DNA of 64,000 bases from contig VHBC01000003.1 of the NCBI GenBank assembly GCA_016872115.1, positions 111,801 to 175,800 of the forward strand, given 5' to 3'. Source of the DNA: Sphingomonadales bacterium (GTDB lineage: Bacteria > Bacteroidota > Bacteroidia > Flavobacteriales_D > Crocinitomicaceae). This document shows, in pieces, positions 36,366-45,592 of this stretch. A model generated the notes under the pieces. It searched no databases. It worked only from the letters and a program-made list of their open reading frames with translations, and had not been told where the DNA came from. Every line of letters begins with the position of its first letter. Positions within the stretch are counted from its first letter, which is position 1. The position numbers and the translations under genes were made by a program.

Positions 36366-37652
36366 ATGAGTGAAACAGCCAAAATCGAACTCGACGGCAA
36401 AATATACGAACTGCCAGTTTTCGTCGGTACCGAAAACGAAAAAGCAATTGACATCTCCAAATTGCGCGACCTCACCGGTTATGTTACCCTCGATACCGGA
36501 TACAAAAACACAGGTGCAACCAAAAGCGCCATTACTTTTCTTGATGGTGAAGAAGGTATTCTTCATTACCGTGGTTATTCTATTGAACAACTAGCTGAAA
36601 AAGCTGCTTTTATTGAGGTTGCTTACCTACTCATTTATGGAAATCTTCCAAATAAAGAAGAATTGCATGCTTTCCGACAGAGCATTTGCAAGCACACCTT
36701 GGTCCATGAAGACATGAAACAGTTTTTTGAAGCTTATCCTTCCAAAGCACACCCAATGGGAGTCTTGTCTTCAATGGTTGCTTCGTTGGCTACTTTCTAC
36801 CCAGAATCTTTGGACCCTAATCGTAGCCCAGAGGCCAAAAACCTCACCATTCATAGACTTTTAGCTAAATTACCAACGCTTGCTGCTTGGTCTTATAAAA
36901 ACCTCACTCGTCATCCATTCATGTATCCACGCAATGAATACGATTATTGCAAAAATTTCTTGTACATGATGTTTGCCATGCCCACAGAAGAATACCAAGT
37001 AGACCCGGTTGTTGTCGACGCATTCAATAAACTACTTATTTTACATGCCGACCACGAACAAAATTGTTCTACGTCTACGGTACGCATTGTTGGTTCTTCA
37101 AACGCTAATTTGTATTCTTCTGTTTCTGCCGGAATATCTGCACTTTGGGGCCCGCTACATGGTGGTGCTAACCAAGAAGTAATTGAAATGCTAGAGCGTA
37201 TCCACGCAGATGGCGGCAACGTCGACAAATGGGTTGCCAAGGCCAAAGACAAAGAAGATCCGTTCCGCCTCATGGGCTTTGGTCACCGCGTGTACAAGAA
37301 TTTCGATCCTCGTGCTAAGATCATTAAAAAAGCTTGCGACGACATCCTCGATAAACTAGGTGTAAACGACCCACTACTCGATATCGCCAAAAAGTTAGAA
37401 AAAGTGGCTCTCGAAGACGAATATTTCAAAGCGCGCAACTTGTATCCTAACGTCGATTTCTATTCCGGAATTATTTATAAAGCGCTTGGCATTCCAACCG
37501 AAATGTTTACCGTAATGTTTGCCATTGGACGCCTACCAGGTTGGATTGCCCAATGGAAAGAAATGACCGAAAACAAAGAGCCTATTGGTCGTCCACGTCA
37601 AATCTATACTGGTCAAACCAATCGTCAGTACGTTCCAGTTGAAGAACGCTAA
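36366..37652 (+). CDS. gltA: Citrate synthase
   Basis: A 428-aa type II citrate synthase condensing acetyl-CoA and oxaloacetate. Catalytic residues are visible: the first histidine in LWGPLHGGANQEV, the second in GFGHRVYKNFDPRA, and the aspartate in PNVDFYSGIIY. The length and N-terminal beta-rich extension (ETAKIELDGKIYELPV) fit the hexameric Gram-negative form, which is often NADH-sensitive. A bidirectional hairpin follows. Another TCA gene (sucC) is at 59886, next to a dead isocitrate dehydrogenase gene. Confidence 0.97.
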   Translation: MSETAKIELDGKIYELPVFVGTENEKAIDISKLRDLTGYVTLDTGYKNTGATKSAITFLDGEEGILHYRGYSIEQLAEKAAFIEVAYLLIYGNLPNKEELHAFRQSICKHTLVHEDMKQFFEAYPSKAHPMGVLSSMVASLATFYPESLDPNRSPEAKNLTIHRLLAKLPTLAAWSYKNLTRHPFMYPRNEYDYCKNFLYMMFAMPTEEYQVDPVVVDAFNKLLILHADHEQNCSTSTVRIVGSSNANLYSSVSAGISALWGPLHGGANQEVIEMLERIHADGGNVDKWVAKAKDKEDPFRLMGFGHRVYKNFDPRAKIIKKACDDILDKLGVNDPLLDIAKKLEKVALEDEYFKARNLYPNVDFYSGIIYKALGIPTEMFTVMFAIGRLPGWIAQWKEMTENKEPIGRPRQIYTGQTNRQYVPVEER

Positions 37653-37674
37653 AACAAATACATCAGAATTCATC

Positions 37675-37702
37675 AAAAAGGCGCTCAATTGAGTGCCTTT
37701 TT
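37675..37702. terminator. Bidirectional terminator between gltA and the THUMP gene
   Basis: AAAAAGGCGCTCAA is followed directly by TTGAGTGCCTTTTT, a 14-bp stem (one G-T) flanked by A and T runs on both sides. It includes the last codons and stop of the minus-strand THUMP methyltransferase gene. Confidence 0.88.
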
Positions 37703-38848
37703 ACCTTCAAATAATTCGTATTTCCTGAATTCACACTCGATATCGCCATTGAAAACCCGGTGTTTGGCTGCGGCTTTGAGACCAATTGCATGAAAGCCTT
37801 CAAGGCTACCGCTAATGATACCCACTTTACTTGGTGCCATTTGGTGTTTGAGCCAAGAACCTAGATTGCCATAGAGTTCTTCGATATCCGTTGCCAAGCG
37901 CTCGTCGTAGGGCGGATTCGTTAAAATAAAGACAGGCGCCTCTACCTTGAGTTTGTCAAATGGGGCTGCCTGAATTTCTATAAACCTGCCAAAAGAGAAA
38001 GTCCTGAGATTGCGTCTGGCTTTGAGTACCATTTCGTCTGAGATATCTCCGCCTATCAGCTGGCAAGGCAACTGGCGCACAACGCGAGGTGCACTTTCAT
38101 AAATGGACTCCCAAAGTGCGGCGTCATAATTTTTGAGATTTTTAAATGCGAAGTGTTGTCGTTCAATATTACTTGGAATGCCTGTTGCCAGCAAGGCTGC
38201 TTCAGCCAGCAAGGTGCCCGATCCACAAAAAGGGTCCACTAAAGTTTGCTTGCGATCCCATCCCGACATGCGCACAAGACAAGCCGCAACAACTTCGTTG
38301 AGTGGGGCAGGGCCAACCGCTGTTCGGTAACCGCGTTGAAAAAGTGGCAAGCCACTTGTGTTGACAGAAATCGTTACTTCTTTGTCCTTGATATAAAGAT
38401 CAAAAAGTACGCTCGGCTTTTTTACATCAATATTTGGTCTTTCATCGGCCTTGCTTTTAAAGGTGTCGACGATCGCATCTTTGACCAATAAAAAAGGGTA
38501 ATGCGTATTTTTAAATATCGGTGAGAAAATAGCACCTTTGATTGCGAATGTTTTTTTCACATCGAAGAGCTCATGCCACTTGATGCGCAGTGCTCTTTTA
38601 TATAAATCTTCTTCGGACTGTATGTAGAAATGATCGATTTCAACCAATACGGCTATGGCACAGCGGCAATAAAGATTCAGTTTGTAAACGTCTGCCCAAG
38701 TGCCTTTGATTTGAACGGCGCGGTTCAAAAGTTCAGTTTCGGGATAGCCCAATTCTTTGAGTTCGTCGGCCAGTATGGACTCGAAGCCATAAAAACATTT
38801 GAGGGTAATCTTGAGTAGGGTTGTTTTTGAGCTCGGGGTTGGGTCCAT
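37685..38848 (-). CDS. THUMP-domain RNA methyltransferase (RlmL/RlmK-like)
   Basis: A 387-aa class I SAM-dependent methyltransferase. The N-terminal THUMP domain (LKCFYGFESILADELKELGYPE, residues 1-165) binds RNA. The Rossmann domain has VDPFCGSGTLLAEAALLATG, IGGDISDEMVLKARRN and the catalytic NPPY tetrad in ILTNPPYDER. It resembles the N-terminal half of RlmL, which methylates 23S rRNA G2445. The start MDPTPSS (ATG ending at 38848) is preferred to the track's 38884, because the latter runs into the divergent patatin promoter. Its 3' end is part of the bidirectional terminator. Confidence 0.92.
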   Translation of the reverse strand: MDPTPSSKTTLLKITLKCFYGFESILADELKELGYPETELLNRAVQIKGTWADVYKLNLYCRCAIAVLVEIDHFYIQSEEDLYKRALRIKWHELFDVKKTFAIKGAIFSPIFKNTHYPFLLVKDAIVDTFKSKADERPNIDVKKPSVLFDLYIKDKEVTISVNTSGLPLFQRGYRTAVGPAPLNEVVAACLVRMSGWDRKQTLVDPFCGSGTLLAEAALLATGIPSNIERQHFAFKNLKNYDAALWESIYESAPRVVRQLPCQLIGGDISDEMVLKARRNLRTFSFGRFIEIQAAPFDKLKVEAPVFILTNPPYDERLATDIEELYGNLGSWLKHQMAPSKVGIISGSLEGFHAIGLKAAAKHRVFNGDIECEFRKYELFEGKKALN

Positions 38849-38863
38849 TGTTTGGGGATTCGT

Positions 38864-38871
38864 TAACTTTG
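38864..38871 (+). promoter_or_regulatory. -7 element of the patatin gene (TAACTTTG)
   Basis: TAACTTTG lies 15 nt before the TTG chosen as start (38887), with a TTG at 38839-38841 22 nt upstream as possible -33 element. It excludes the track's start at 38821. Confidence 0.5.
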
Positions 38872-38886
38872 TACAAAAGAACAAAT

Positions 38887-41178
38887 TTGTCTAAGACCAA
38901 CTACCTCTTGTGCTTCCTTTTTTTAAGCATACAGCTGTTTGCTCAACAAAGACAGCTTATCGGCGTTGTGCTAAGTGGTGGTGGGGCCTCGGGTGTGGCA
39001 CATGTAGGTGTGCTTAAAGCGTTGGAAGAAAAACAAATTCCAATTGATTATATCGTTGGCACCTCAGCTGGTGCTTTGGTTGGCGCCATGTATGCTTGTG
39101 GTTATTCACCTGCTGAAATTGAGGCCTACGTGCTGTCGCCGTCTTTTCAACTCATGGTGAAAGGACAAAAAGAAATAGCGCACCCTTTCTACTTTTATCA
39201 GGATGTTCCCAATGCGTCCATGTTTAATCTCAGTTTGGCACAAGACAGCACCCTTCAAAAATCGTTGCCGTTGTCGCTAATTGACCCCACTTATTTAGAT
39301 TTTGAAATGCTCAAGATTTTTGGCCGAACCAGCGCCAGTGTTCATGACGATTTCAATCAACTTTTTGTACCCTTTCGTTGTGTGGCTTCTGCAGTAGAGA
39401 CCAAAGAGAGCCGTACTTTTTCAGCAGGCCAGCTCAATTTAGCAGTTCGCGCATCATTGACATATCCATTATACCTCAATCCGATTCGTATCAACGGTGA
39501 ATTGTTTTTTGATGGCGGCCTTTATAACAACTTTCCTGTCGACGTATTGTACAATTCTTTTGCTCCGGACTTTATCATCGGAAGTAATGTATCACAAAAC
39601 CTGGCGCCAGTTTCTGAAAACGATTTTTTTGGCTTGTTAAACAGTATGATGACCATTCCGTCAAACTATACTATGCCTTGTTCGGAAGGAATCATTATTG
39701 CGCCTCAACGGAATGTTGGTACTTTCGAATTTGAAGAGGTTCAATCGGCTATTGACGACGGCTTTAATGCCACCATGGCACTAATGGACTCCATTACCAA
39801 ATATGTGATCCCAAGAGCCGATACAAGTTTGCTTGCGCAAGAACGCACTAAATTTAAACAAAGTTTGGTTCCTTTTAGAGTAGCAGAAGTACTTTCAAAC
39901 TCTGCCAAAAAACAAGACCTTCCTTTTTTAAGAAATGCTATTCTTCCCCGTTATTCAAAGCTCATTTTAGATAGTATTCAATTAGAAAATCGCTTTTATA
40001 AAGCGACTTCAGCGCCTTATTACAGCTCATTGCTACCCAGTATTGAACAGCAACCAGATGGTTTGCTGGCTTTAAAACTGAAAGTAAACATGGCAAATGC
40101 TTTTCGAGTTGATTTTGGTGGCTATATTTCCTCGAGAGCTGTAAATACTGGGTTTCTAAGTTTAGCCTACCGCCGCGCAGGATATGTGGGTCAGAAACTT
40201 GAGCTCTCATCTTATTTTGGTAAATTTTATGGTTCGGGTAAAATGAACTACGAATTAGTCCTTCCCGGAAGCATCCCGATTTCATTGAGTGCTTATTTTG
40301 TGCTCAATCGTTGGGACTATTTCAAGAGTTTTGCCACTTTTTTTGAGGATGTTAAACCCTCTTTTTTGATTCAGGAAGAGCGCTATATTGGGGCGCAACT
40401 CAAGTTACCAACGGGTCCTAATGGTATTTTGACCTTCAATTCGCGCGTATTTTGGCTAGACGATTCTTATTATCAAACTGCTTATTTTACCAAAGAAGAT
40501 ACCGCCGATTTCACTTCTTTTGTAGGTGAAAGTCTACGTCTTACATTTACGCGAAATACATTGAATCGGAAGCAATTTGCCAGTGCAGGAACACTCATTG
40601 AATGCAAGGCAAGTTATGTTCGTGGTAAAGAACTCACTTATCCCGGTTCCACCTCTCTTACAAATGACACTGTCAACAAAAAGCATCAATGGCTGAGTAT
40701 CCAATTTGAATTGCTCAGTTTTCCTTTTCAAAAGAAGCAAATTGTCAATCTTGGTCTACATTTTAAATCGGTACTCAATAGCCAATCTTTATTTGCCAAC
40801 TACACCGCAAGTATGCTGGCCTTACCAGGTCTAAATGTATTGCCAGACCTCGATACCTATTTCATTGCTGCGTATCGCTCTACCCAATATGCATGTTTGG
40901 GTACGCAGCTCGTGGTAAGCCCCGTCAAAAATTTAGATTTGAGGCTAGATGCCTACGCATTTTTGCCAATTATTCAATTAGTTCAAGACCCAGATGGCGG
41001 TTTTAGTTATGCCAAACCGCTCGACGGCCGCAGTTTGTTGGCCGCAGGGCATATCATATATCATTCGCCTGTAGGTCCAGTAAGAGCTAGTATCAATTTT
41101 TTACCAAAATATGCGCAGCCTTTTCAATTTCAATTGGGCTTCGGTTATCTACTATTTAATGAACGAGCAATACGCTAA
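38887..41178 (+). CDS. Patatin-like phospholipase fused to outer-membrane barrel
   Basis: A 763-aa protein starting at TTG; no ATG lies between the predicted promoter and the signal peptide (SKTNYLLCFLFLSIQLFAQ). The patatin domain (residues about 20-300) has the oxyanion loop GGGASGVAH, the nucleophile Ser60 in GTSAGALVG and the aspartate in FFDGGLYNNFP. A short POTRA-like region and a C-terminal barrel (from about 390, ending FGYLLFNERAIR) follow. This is the PlpD / type Vd architecture, in which a lipase is tethered at or translocated across the outer membrane. Confidence 0.88.
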   Translation: MSKTNYLLCFLFLSIQLFAQQRQLIGVVLSGGGASGVAHVGVLKALEEKQIPIDYIVGTSAGALVGAMYACGYSPAEIEAYVLSPSFQLMVKGQKEIAHPFYFYQDVPNASMFNLSLAQDSTLQKSLPLSLIDPTYLDFEMLKIFGRTSASVHDDFNQLFVPFRCVASAVETKESRTFSAGQLNLAVRASLTYPLYLNPIRINGELFFDGGLYNNFPVDVLYNSFAPDFIIGSNVSQNLAPVSENDFFGLLNSMMTIPSNYTMPCSEGIIIAPQRNVGTFEFEEVQSAIDDGFNATMALMDSITKYVIPRADTSLLAQERTKFKQSLVPFRVAEVLSNSAKKQDLPFLRNAILPRYSKLILDSIQLENRFYKATSAPYYSSLLPSIEQQPDGLLALKLKVNMANAFRVDFGGYISSRAVNTGFLSLAYRRAGYVGQKLELSSYFGKFYGSGKMNYELVLPGSIPISLSAYFVLNRWDYFKSFATFFEDVKPSFLIQEERYIGAQLKLPTGPNGILTFNSRVFWLDDSYYQTAYFTKEDTADFTSFVGESLRLTFTRNTLNRKQFASAGTLIECKASYVRGKELTYPGSTSLTNDTVNKKHQWLSIQFELLSFPFQKKQIVNLGLHFKSVLNSQSLFANYTASMLALPGLNVLPDLDTYFIAAYRSTQYACLGTQLVVSPVKNLDLRLDAYAFLPIIQLVQDPDGGFSYAKPLDGRSLLAAGHIIYHSPVGPVRASINFLPKYAQPFQFQLGFGYLLFNERAIR

Positions 41179-41182
41179 AAAC

Positions 41183-42250
41183 ATGAATAAAGAATTTCAC
41201 CTCAACGGCATACAGCAAATGGGTATTGGTGTGCCCAATGTACAAGAAATATGGTCATGGTACAGAAAGGCTTTCGGGCTCGATGTACGTATTTTCGAAG
41301 AAGCTGCACCTGCTCCTCTTATGACGCGTTACACAGGTGGGGTAGTGCACCACCGCACGGCGACACTTGCGCTCAACATGGCAGGCGGCGGCGGCTTTGA
41401 AATCTGGCAGTTTACCTCAAGGCCAACAGAAAAAGCAAATTTTGAAACGCAACTCGGTGACCTCGGGGTTTACATTTGTAAAATCAAATCCGAAGATGTG
41501 CGGCATACCCAAAAGCACCTCTCCCAACTAGGCACCGACGTAAGTCCTGCATTTCAAGACCCAGCGGGTCGTTGGACTTGCTACGTACAAGATCCCAACG
41601 GCAATTATTTTCAGATTGTAGAGGGTCGCTCGTGGTTTGGAAAGTCAAAACACCCATCAAAATGCGGTGGTGTTGCCGGTGCTGTCATCGGGGTTTCAAA
41701 CATGGAGAAATCCCTAAGTTTTTACCAAGATTTATTGGGTTACAATGAATTGATTTATGACCAAACCAATACCTTTCAAGATTACAATTTTATGCCGAGG
41801 GGAGGGGCATCCTATCGCCGAACGCTTTTATCGCATCCGTCAGAGAGAGAAGGTTATTTTGCACAACTTTTAGGTATTACCGAAATTGAGTTGGTTGAAT
41901 TACAAGACACTGCAGTTGCCCGACCTATTTTTGAAAACCGTTTTTGGGGTGATTGGGGCTTTATTCATTTGTGTTTCGATGTCCAAGGGATGGACGCTTT
42001 AAAGGAGCATTGTGAAGTATTTGGAGCACCATTTACTGTGGATTCTGACAATTCTTTTGACATGGGAGAAGCCGCCGGTCGTTTTGCATATATTGAAGAT
42101 CCGGATGGCTATTGGATTGAATTTGTCGAGACACATAAAGTGCCGGTATTCAAGAAGTTCGGTCTTTATTTGAATCTCAAACAAGGAGGAAAACGCAAGC
42201 ATTTACCTAAATGGATGCTCAGGGCGTTGGGACTTAATCGGGTAAAATAG
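41183..42250 (+). CDS. Two-domain VOC (glyoxalase/dioxygenase fold) protein
   Basis: A 355-aa cytoplasmic protein with two VOC domains. The first runs from QQMGIGVPNVQEIWSWYRKAFGL to DPNGNYFQIVEG, and the second from VAGAVIGVSNMEKSLSFYQDLLG to DPDGYWIEFVE. Each ends with the metal-ligand glutamate motif (FQIVEG, IEFVE), and histidines in HHRTATL and FIHLCFD could complete a metal site. The substrate is unknown; the family includes glyoxalases, dioxygenases and epimerases. The start at 41183 lies 4 nt after the patatin stop, though ATG 41159 is also possible. Confidence 0.85.
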   Translation: MNKEFHLNGIQQMGIGVPNVQEIWSWYRKAFGLDVRIFEEAAPAPLMTRYTGGVVHHRTATLALNMAGGGGFEIWQFTSRPTEKANFETQLGDLGVYICKIKSEDVRHTQKHLSQLGTDVSPAFQDPAGRWTCYVQDPNGNYFQIVEGRSWFGKSKHPSKCGGVAGAVIGVSNMEKSLSFYQDLLGYNELIYDQTNTFQDYNFMPRGGASYRRTLLSHPSEREGYFAQLLGITEIELVELQDTAVARPIFENRFWGDWGFIHLCFDVQGMDALKEHCEVFGAPFTVDSDNSFDMGEAAGRFAYIEDPDGYWIEFVETHKVPVFKKFGLYLNLKQGGKRKHLPKWMLRALGLNRVK

Positions 42251-42252
42251 TT

Positions 42253-44793
42253 TTAGAGTAGTCCTTTGACACGCAAAAATTCATCAAGGCTCTCCACATC
42301 AGAAAACAACACTTCACGCGCTTTGCTGCCTTGGAAGGACCCAATAATATTCATGGCTTCTAATTGATCTACGATTCGTCCGGCTCTGTTGTAGCCTAGC
42401 TTGAGTTTGCGTTGCAACAAACTTGCCGAACCTTGCTGACTGATAACCACAATTCTAGCTGAATCGACAAACATGGGGTCTATTTCATTCATGTCGAAAT
42501 CGCCACCTCCTTCGCCACCTTCAGGAAAATATTCCGGAAGAATGAGCGCTTCAGGGTAGGCGCGTTGCGAACCAATGAAACTACAAATTTCCTCGACCTC
42601 GGGGGTATCCAAGAATCCACATTGCAAGCGTTTCATTTCAGAACCCGTAGAGATGAGCATATCGCCGCGTCCAATGAGTTGATCAGCGCCAGATGCATCG
42701 AGAATGGTGCGCGAATCGATTTTGGATAAAACCCTAAACGCAATGCGCGCCGGGAAATTAGCTTTGATCATACCGGTAATGACATTAACCGAAGGGCGCT
42801 GTGTAGCAACAATAAGGTGAATGCCAATGGCACGCGCAAGCTGCGCGATGCGGGCTATCGGGTGCTCAACTTCTTTACCAGCGGTCATAATGAGGTCGGC
42901 AAATTCGTCAATAAGAACCACTATATAAGGTAAATATCGATGCCCTTTTTCTGGATTGAGGCGGCGCCCTATGAATTTTGCATTGTATTCTTTAATGGTG
43001 CGTACACCACCAGCCTCTTTTAGTAGTTCGTAGCGTTCGTCCATTTCCATACACAAAGAATTGAGCGTATTGACCACTTTAGAGGTATCCGTTATGATCG
43101 CATCTTCTTCTCCTGGAAGCTTGGCCAAGAAATGGCGTTCTATTTTATTATAAAGCGTAAGTTCGACTTTTTTCGGGTCAACCAATACAAACTTCACTTG
43201 AGCTGGATGTTTCTTATAAAGAATGGAAACTAAAATAGCATTGAGCCCTACAGATTTTCCTTGACCTGTGGCTCCTGCGACCAAAAGATGGGGCATTTTT
43301 GTCAAGTCAAAAACATAGGTCTCGTTGGTGATTGTTTTGCCCATCACAATTGGAAGTTCACCGTCGAAATGCTGGAATTTATCAGAGGCTATGAGCGAGC
43401 GCATCGAGACCATTTCCGGGTTAGAATTTGGCACCTCAATACCAATAGTGCCTTTTCCGGGAATTGGCGCAATTATACGGATACCGAGCGCAGAGAGGCT
43501 CAAGGCGATGTCATCCTCGAGATTTTTAATTTTAGAGATTCGCACACCAGGTGCTGGAACAATTTCGTAAAGCGTAACTGTAGGCCCAACTGTTGCTTTA
43601 ATTTTTGCAATATCAATTTTATAATGCGATAGCGTCTCTACAATGCGGTTCTTGTTGTTTTCGAGTTCTTCCTTGCTTACAGAAACTCCTGAACTCGTGT
43701 ATTCTTTCATGAGTTCAAGTGGCGGTAATAAATAACCTTCTAAATCCTTTGTAGGATCGTATTCACCGTGTTCACTCAGTAATTGGGTGGCCAATAAATC
43801 TTCGTCGGCAAGTGGCATTGGCGCCTGTGAAGGTGCGGCAATAATAGGGTCTTCACCAAGTTCGATTTCAAAGTCAGATTCGATGAAGTTGTCGGATGGT
43901 GCAGTAATATTTGATTCTTCTTTGATCTGTACTATGAGTTCGCTTTCTTCTTCAAAAATATCGTCCTCTGCTGCACCATCATCAAATTCAAAGGTTTGAG
44001 AAATATCGTCTGCTTTGATTTGATCTTCTTTGATGGTGTTTACCACATAAATGTCCTCGAAGGGTGCTGCATTATCGTTTTGAGCATTATCAGAACTCAA
44101 GTCTTCGGCCTGTGACTTTCCAAAAATACGTTGCATAAGTGCTTGGTAATTGGGGCTAAATTGAAGCGTAGTAAGCACAAAAAAGGCAACTACATGAAGC
44201 AGAAGTGTGCCAAAACCACCAAGTGTGAGCTGCAGCCATTCATTGGTGTAAAAACCAAAAGCGCCTCCGGCGTAGCTTATTTGTGGACTAAAGAACCCGA
44301 GAAAAATAGAACCCCAAAGCAGGTAAGTAAGCACAATGCTGGTGGTGCGCGCTATTGGTAGTAACGCTGTACCGAATAGAATGCGAAAACCGACTAAAAA
44401 AAGCAAAAAAACTAGTCCAAAGGAAGGTAAGCCAAAACCGCTGTGAATTAATAAATGTGAAGTCCAGGCACCGAATTTTCCGAGCCAATTTTCTGCTGCA
44501 GGAAGGTTGTTGTTGAAAATATAAGCACTGAAGTCTCGGTCAATTATTTGGTCTTGATCTTTGGTCCAGGTGAAAATATAGGACACGCAAGCTAAGAATA
44601 GGTAGATACTCAAAAGGCTGAAAAGTGCTCCAGTAAAAATTTTAATTTTAGGAAGATTGATTTTTTCTTTAAATGAAGTAGAGACAGAGTCCTTTTCTTT
44701 TGCGGGCTTCTTATTTGCCTGTTGACGCGCTTGTTCTTCAGCTTTTGGAGCAGATTTCGGGCTTGATTTTGGGATATATTCGTTTTCTTCCAT
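42253..44793 (-). CDS. ftsK: DNA translocase FtsK
   Basis: An 846-aa division-septum DNA pump. Four N-terminal transmembrane helices (about residues 45-210) anchor it. An acidic linker follows (DDAAEDDIFEEESELIV-like), then the RecA-type motor: Walker A in VAGATGQGKSVGLN, Walker B in IVVLIDEFADL. A C-terminal winged-helix gamma domain (ISQQGSASLLQRKLKLGYNRAGRIVD) recognises KOPS. The start MEENEYIPKS (ATG ending at 44793) is preferred to 44841. It ends 2 nt from the convergent VOC gene stop. Confidence 0.96.
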   Translation of the reverse strand: MEENEYIPKSSPKSAPKAEEQARQQANKKPAKEKDSVSTSFKEKINLPKIKIFTGALFSLLSIYLFLACVSYIFTWTKDQDQIIDRDFSAYIFNNNLPAAENWLGKFGAWTSHLLIHSGFGLPSFGLVFLLFLVGFRILFGTALLPIARTTSIVLTYLLWGSIFLGFFSPQISYAGGAFGFYTNEWLQLTLGGFGTLLLHVVAFFVLTTLQFSPNYQALMQRIFGKSQAEDLSSDNAQNDNAAPFEDIYVVNTIKEDQIKADDISQTFEFDDGAAEDDIFEEESELIVQIKEESNITAPSDNFIESDFEIELGEDPIIAAPSQAPMPLADEDLLATQLLSEHGEYDPTKDLEGYLLPPLELMKEYTSSGVSVSKEELENNKNRIVETLSHYKIDIAKIKATVGPTVTLYEIVPAPGVRISKIKNLEDDIALSLSALGIRIIAPIPGKGTIGIEVPNSNPEMVSMRSLIASDKFQHFDGELPIVMGKTITNETYVFDLTKMPHLLVAGATGQGKSVGLNAILVSILYKKHPAQVKFVLVDPKKVELTLYNKIERHFLAKLPGEEDAIITDTSKVVNTLNSLCMEMDERYELLKEAGGVRTIKEYNAKFIGRRLNPEKGHRYLPYIVVLIDEFADLIMTAGKEVEHPIARIAQLARAIGIHLIVATQRPSVNVITGMIKANFPARIAFRVLSKIDSRTILDASGADQLIGRGDMLISTGSEMKRLQCGFLDTPEVEEICSFIGSQRAYPEALILPEYFPEGGEGGGDFDMNEIDPMFVDSARIVVISQQGSASLLQRKLKLGYNRAGRIVDQLEAMNIIGSFQGSKAREVLFSDVESLDEFLRVKGLL

Positions 44794-44894
44794 GATGCTA
44801 TTGCGTCTAATCAAACGAAAATACATTAATACGATACACAAAGCGCATGTTTATTGGAAACCTTTAAACAGCAGGATGTTAGTTAGTGATTGAA

Positions 44895-45515
44895 TTAGTT
44901 ATGCTGATCTGCTGCCCAATTCAGAAAATCATCAAGTGGGAGTACCTTATATTTTTTATCCGGGATAAATAACTGAATAGGCGGTTTTCGCAAATCTACT
45001 TGTTGGAGTTCAAAAGCTAACAAGCCAGTTTCGATAGGCATTTGTCCTTTAACGGGTATGCCGGGTGCGTTGTTTAATCCTACAAAGTACTTTGAATCAA
45101 TAGCTTTAGTGTAAAAAATGAGCATGTTACCTTCCGGAAATTCTACATTAGCTTCACGACATTTGAGGCCGCAAATCGTTTGGCGAGTCTTGTTTTTATG
45201 AAAAGTGTAATTGCGATTTAGAGCGCTTGTATCTTTTATTTGAACTGCAAAAAAAAGGCCGTCTATTTCTAATAATGAAATGAACTTGTTTTTCTCAAGG
45301 TGATGTATGCTTTCTTGTCTCTTGCCGTCTTCGAGTAGGTAATTGATGCGCACAAGTGAATCGAGGGCATAGATGAACAACTTGCCGTGTGTGGTATCTT
45401 TGGAGATGAAATCTACATTAGCGATGTTGTATTCTAAACTTCCTACAAATGGTTTTTGGGCAAAGAAAATGAGTGGGATGTTCAGAAAAAGTAAAAGGTT
45501 CAGGCGTTGAAGCAT
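44895..45515 (-). CDS. Exported protein, LolA/DUF4412-like
   Basis: A 206-aa secreted protein. The start at ATG 45515 gives signal peptide MLQRLNLLLFLNIPLIFFAQ and lies 3 nt after a -7 element, so the track's 45536 is rejected. The mature domain is a curved sheet type (VGSLEYNIANVDFISKDTTHGKLFIYALDSLVRINYL ... LEKNKFISLLEI), recalling LolA and the DUF4412 family. Two cysteines (ICGLKCREANV) may form a disulfide. The weak LolA resemblance suggests lipid or lipoprotein binding, but this is tentative. It lies upstream of ftsK with a 101-nt gap. Confidence 0.65.
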   Translation of the reverse strand: MLQRLNLLLFLNIPLIFFAQKPFVGSLEYNIANVDFISKDTTHGKLFIYALDSLVRINYLLEDGKRQESIHHLEKNKFISLLEIDGLFFAVQIKDTSALNRNYTFHKNKTRQTICGLKCREANVEFPEGNMLIFYTKAIDSKYFVGLNNAPGIPVKGQMPIETGLLAFELQQVDLRKPPIQLFIPDKKYKVLPLDDFLNWAADQHN

Positions 45516-45518
45516 GAA

Positions 45519-45526
45519 CAAATCTA
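45519..45526 (-). promoter_or_regulatory. -7 element of the LolA-like gene (TAGATTTG)
   Basis: Minus-strand TAGATTTG ends 3 nt before the ATG at 45515. Confidence 0.45.
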
Positions 45527-45561
45527 ATAATTTCACCCCAATTAGATTGCCAAATTAGCCT

Positions 45562-45569
45562 TATCTTTG
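45562..45569 (+). promoter_or_regulatory. -7 element of the arginase gene (TATCTTTG)
   Basis: TATCTTTG lies 23 nt before the ATG at 45593, in the 77-nt divergent space with the LolA-like gene. Confidence 0.5.
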
Positions 45570-45592
45570 CCTTAGCCCCTCACGGGTCTCCT

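Noticed and set aside
43261-44361. Plus-strand frames within ftsK
   Set aside because: They are antisense shadows of ftsK; one reflects its acidic linker as serine-rich sequence.
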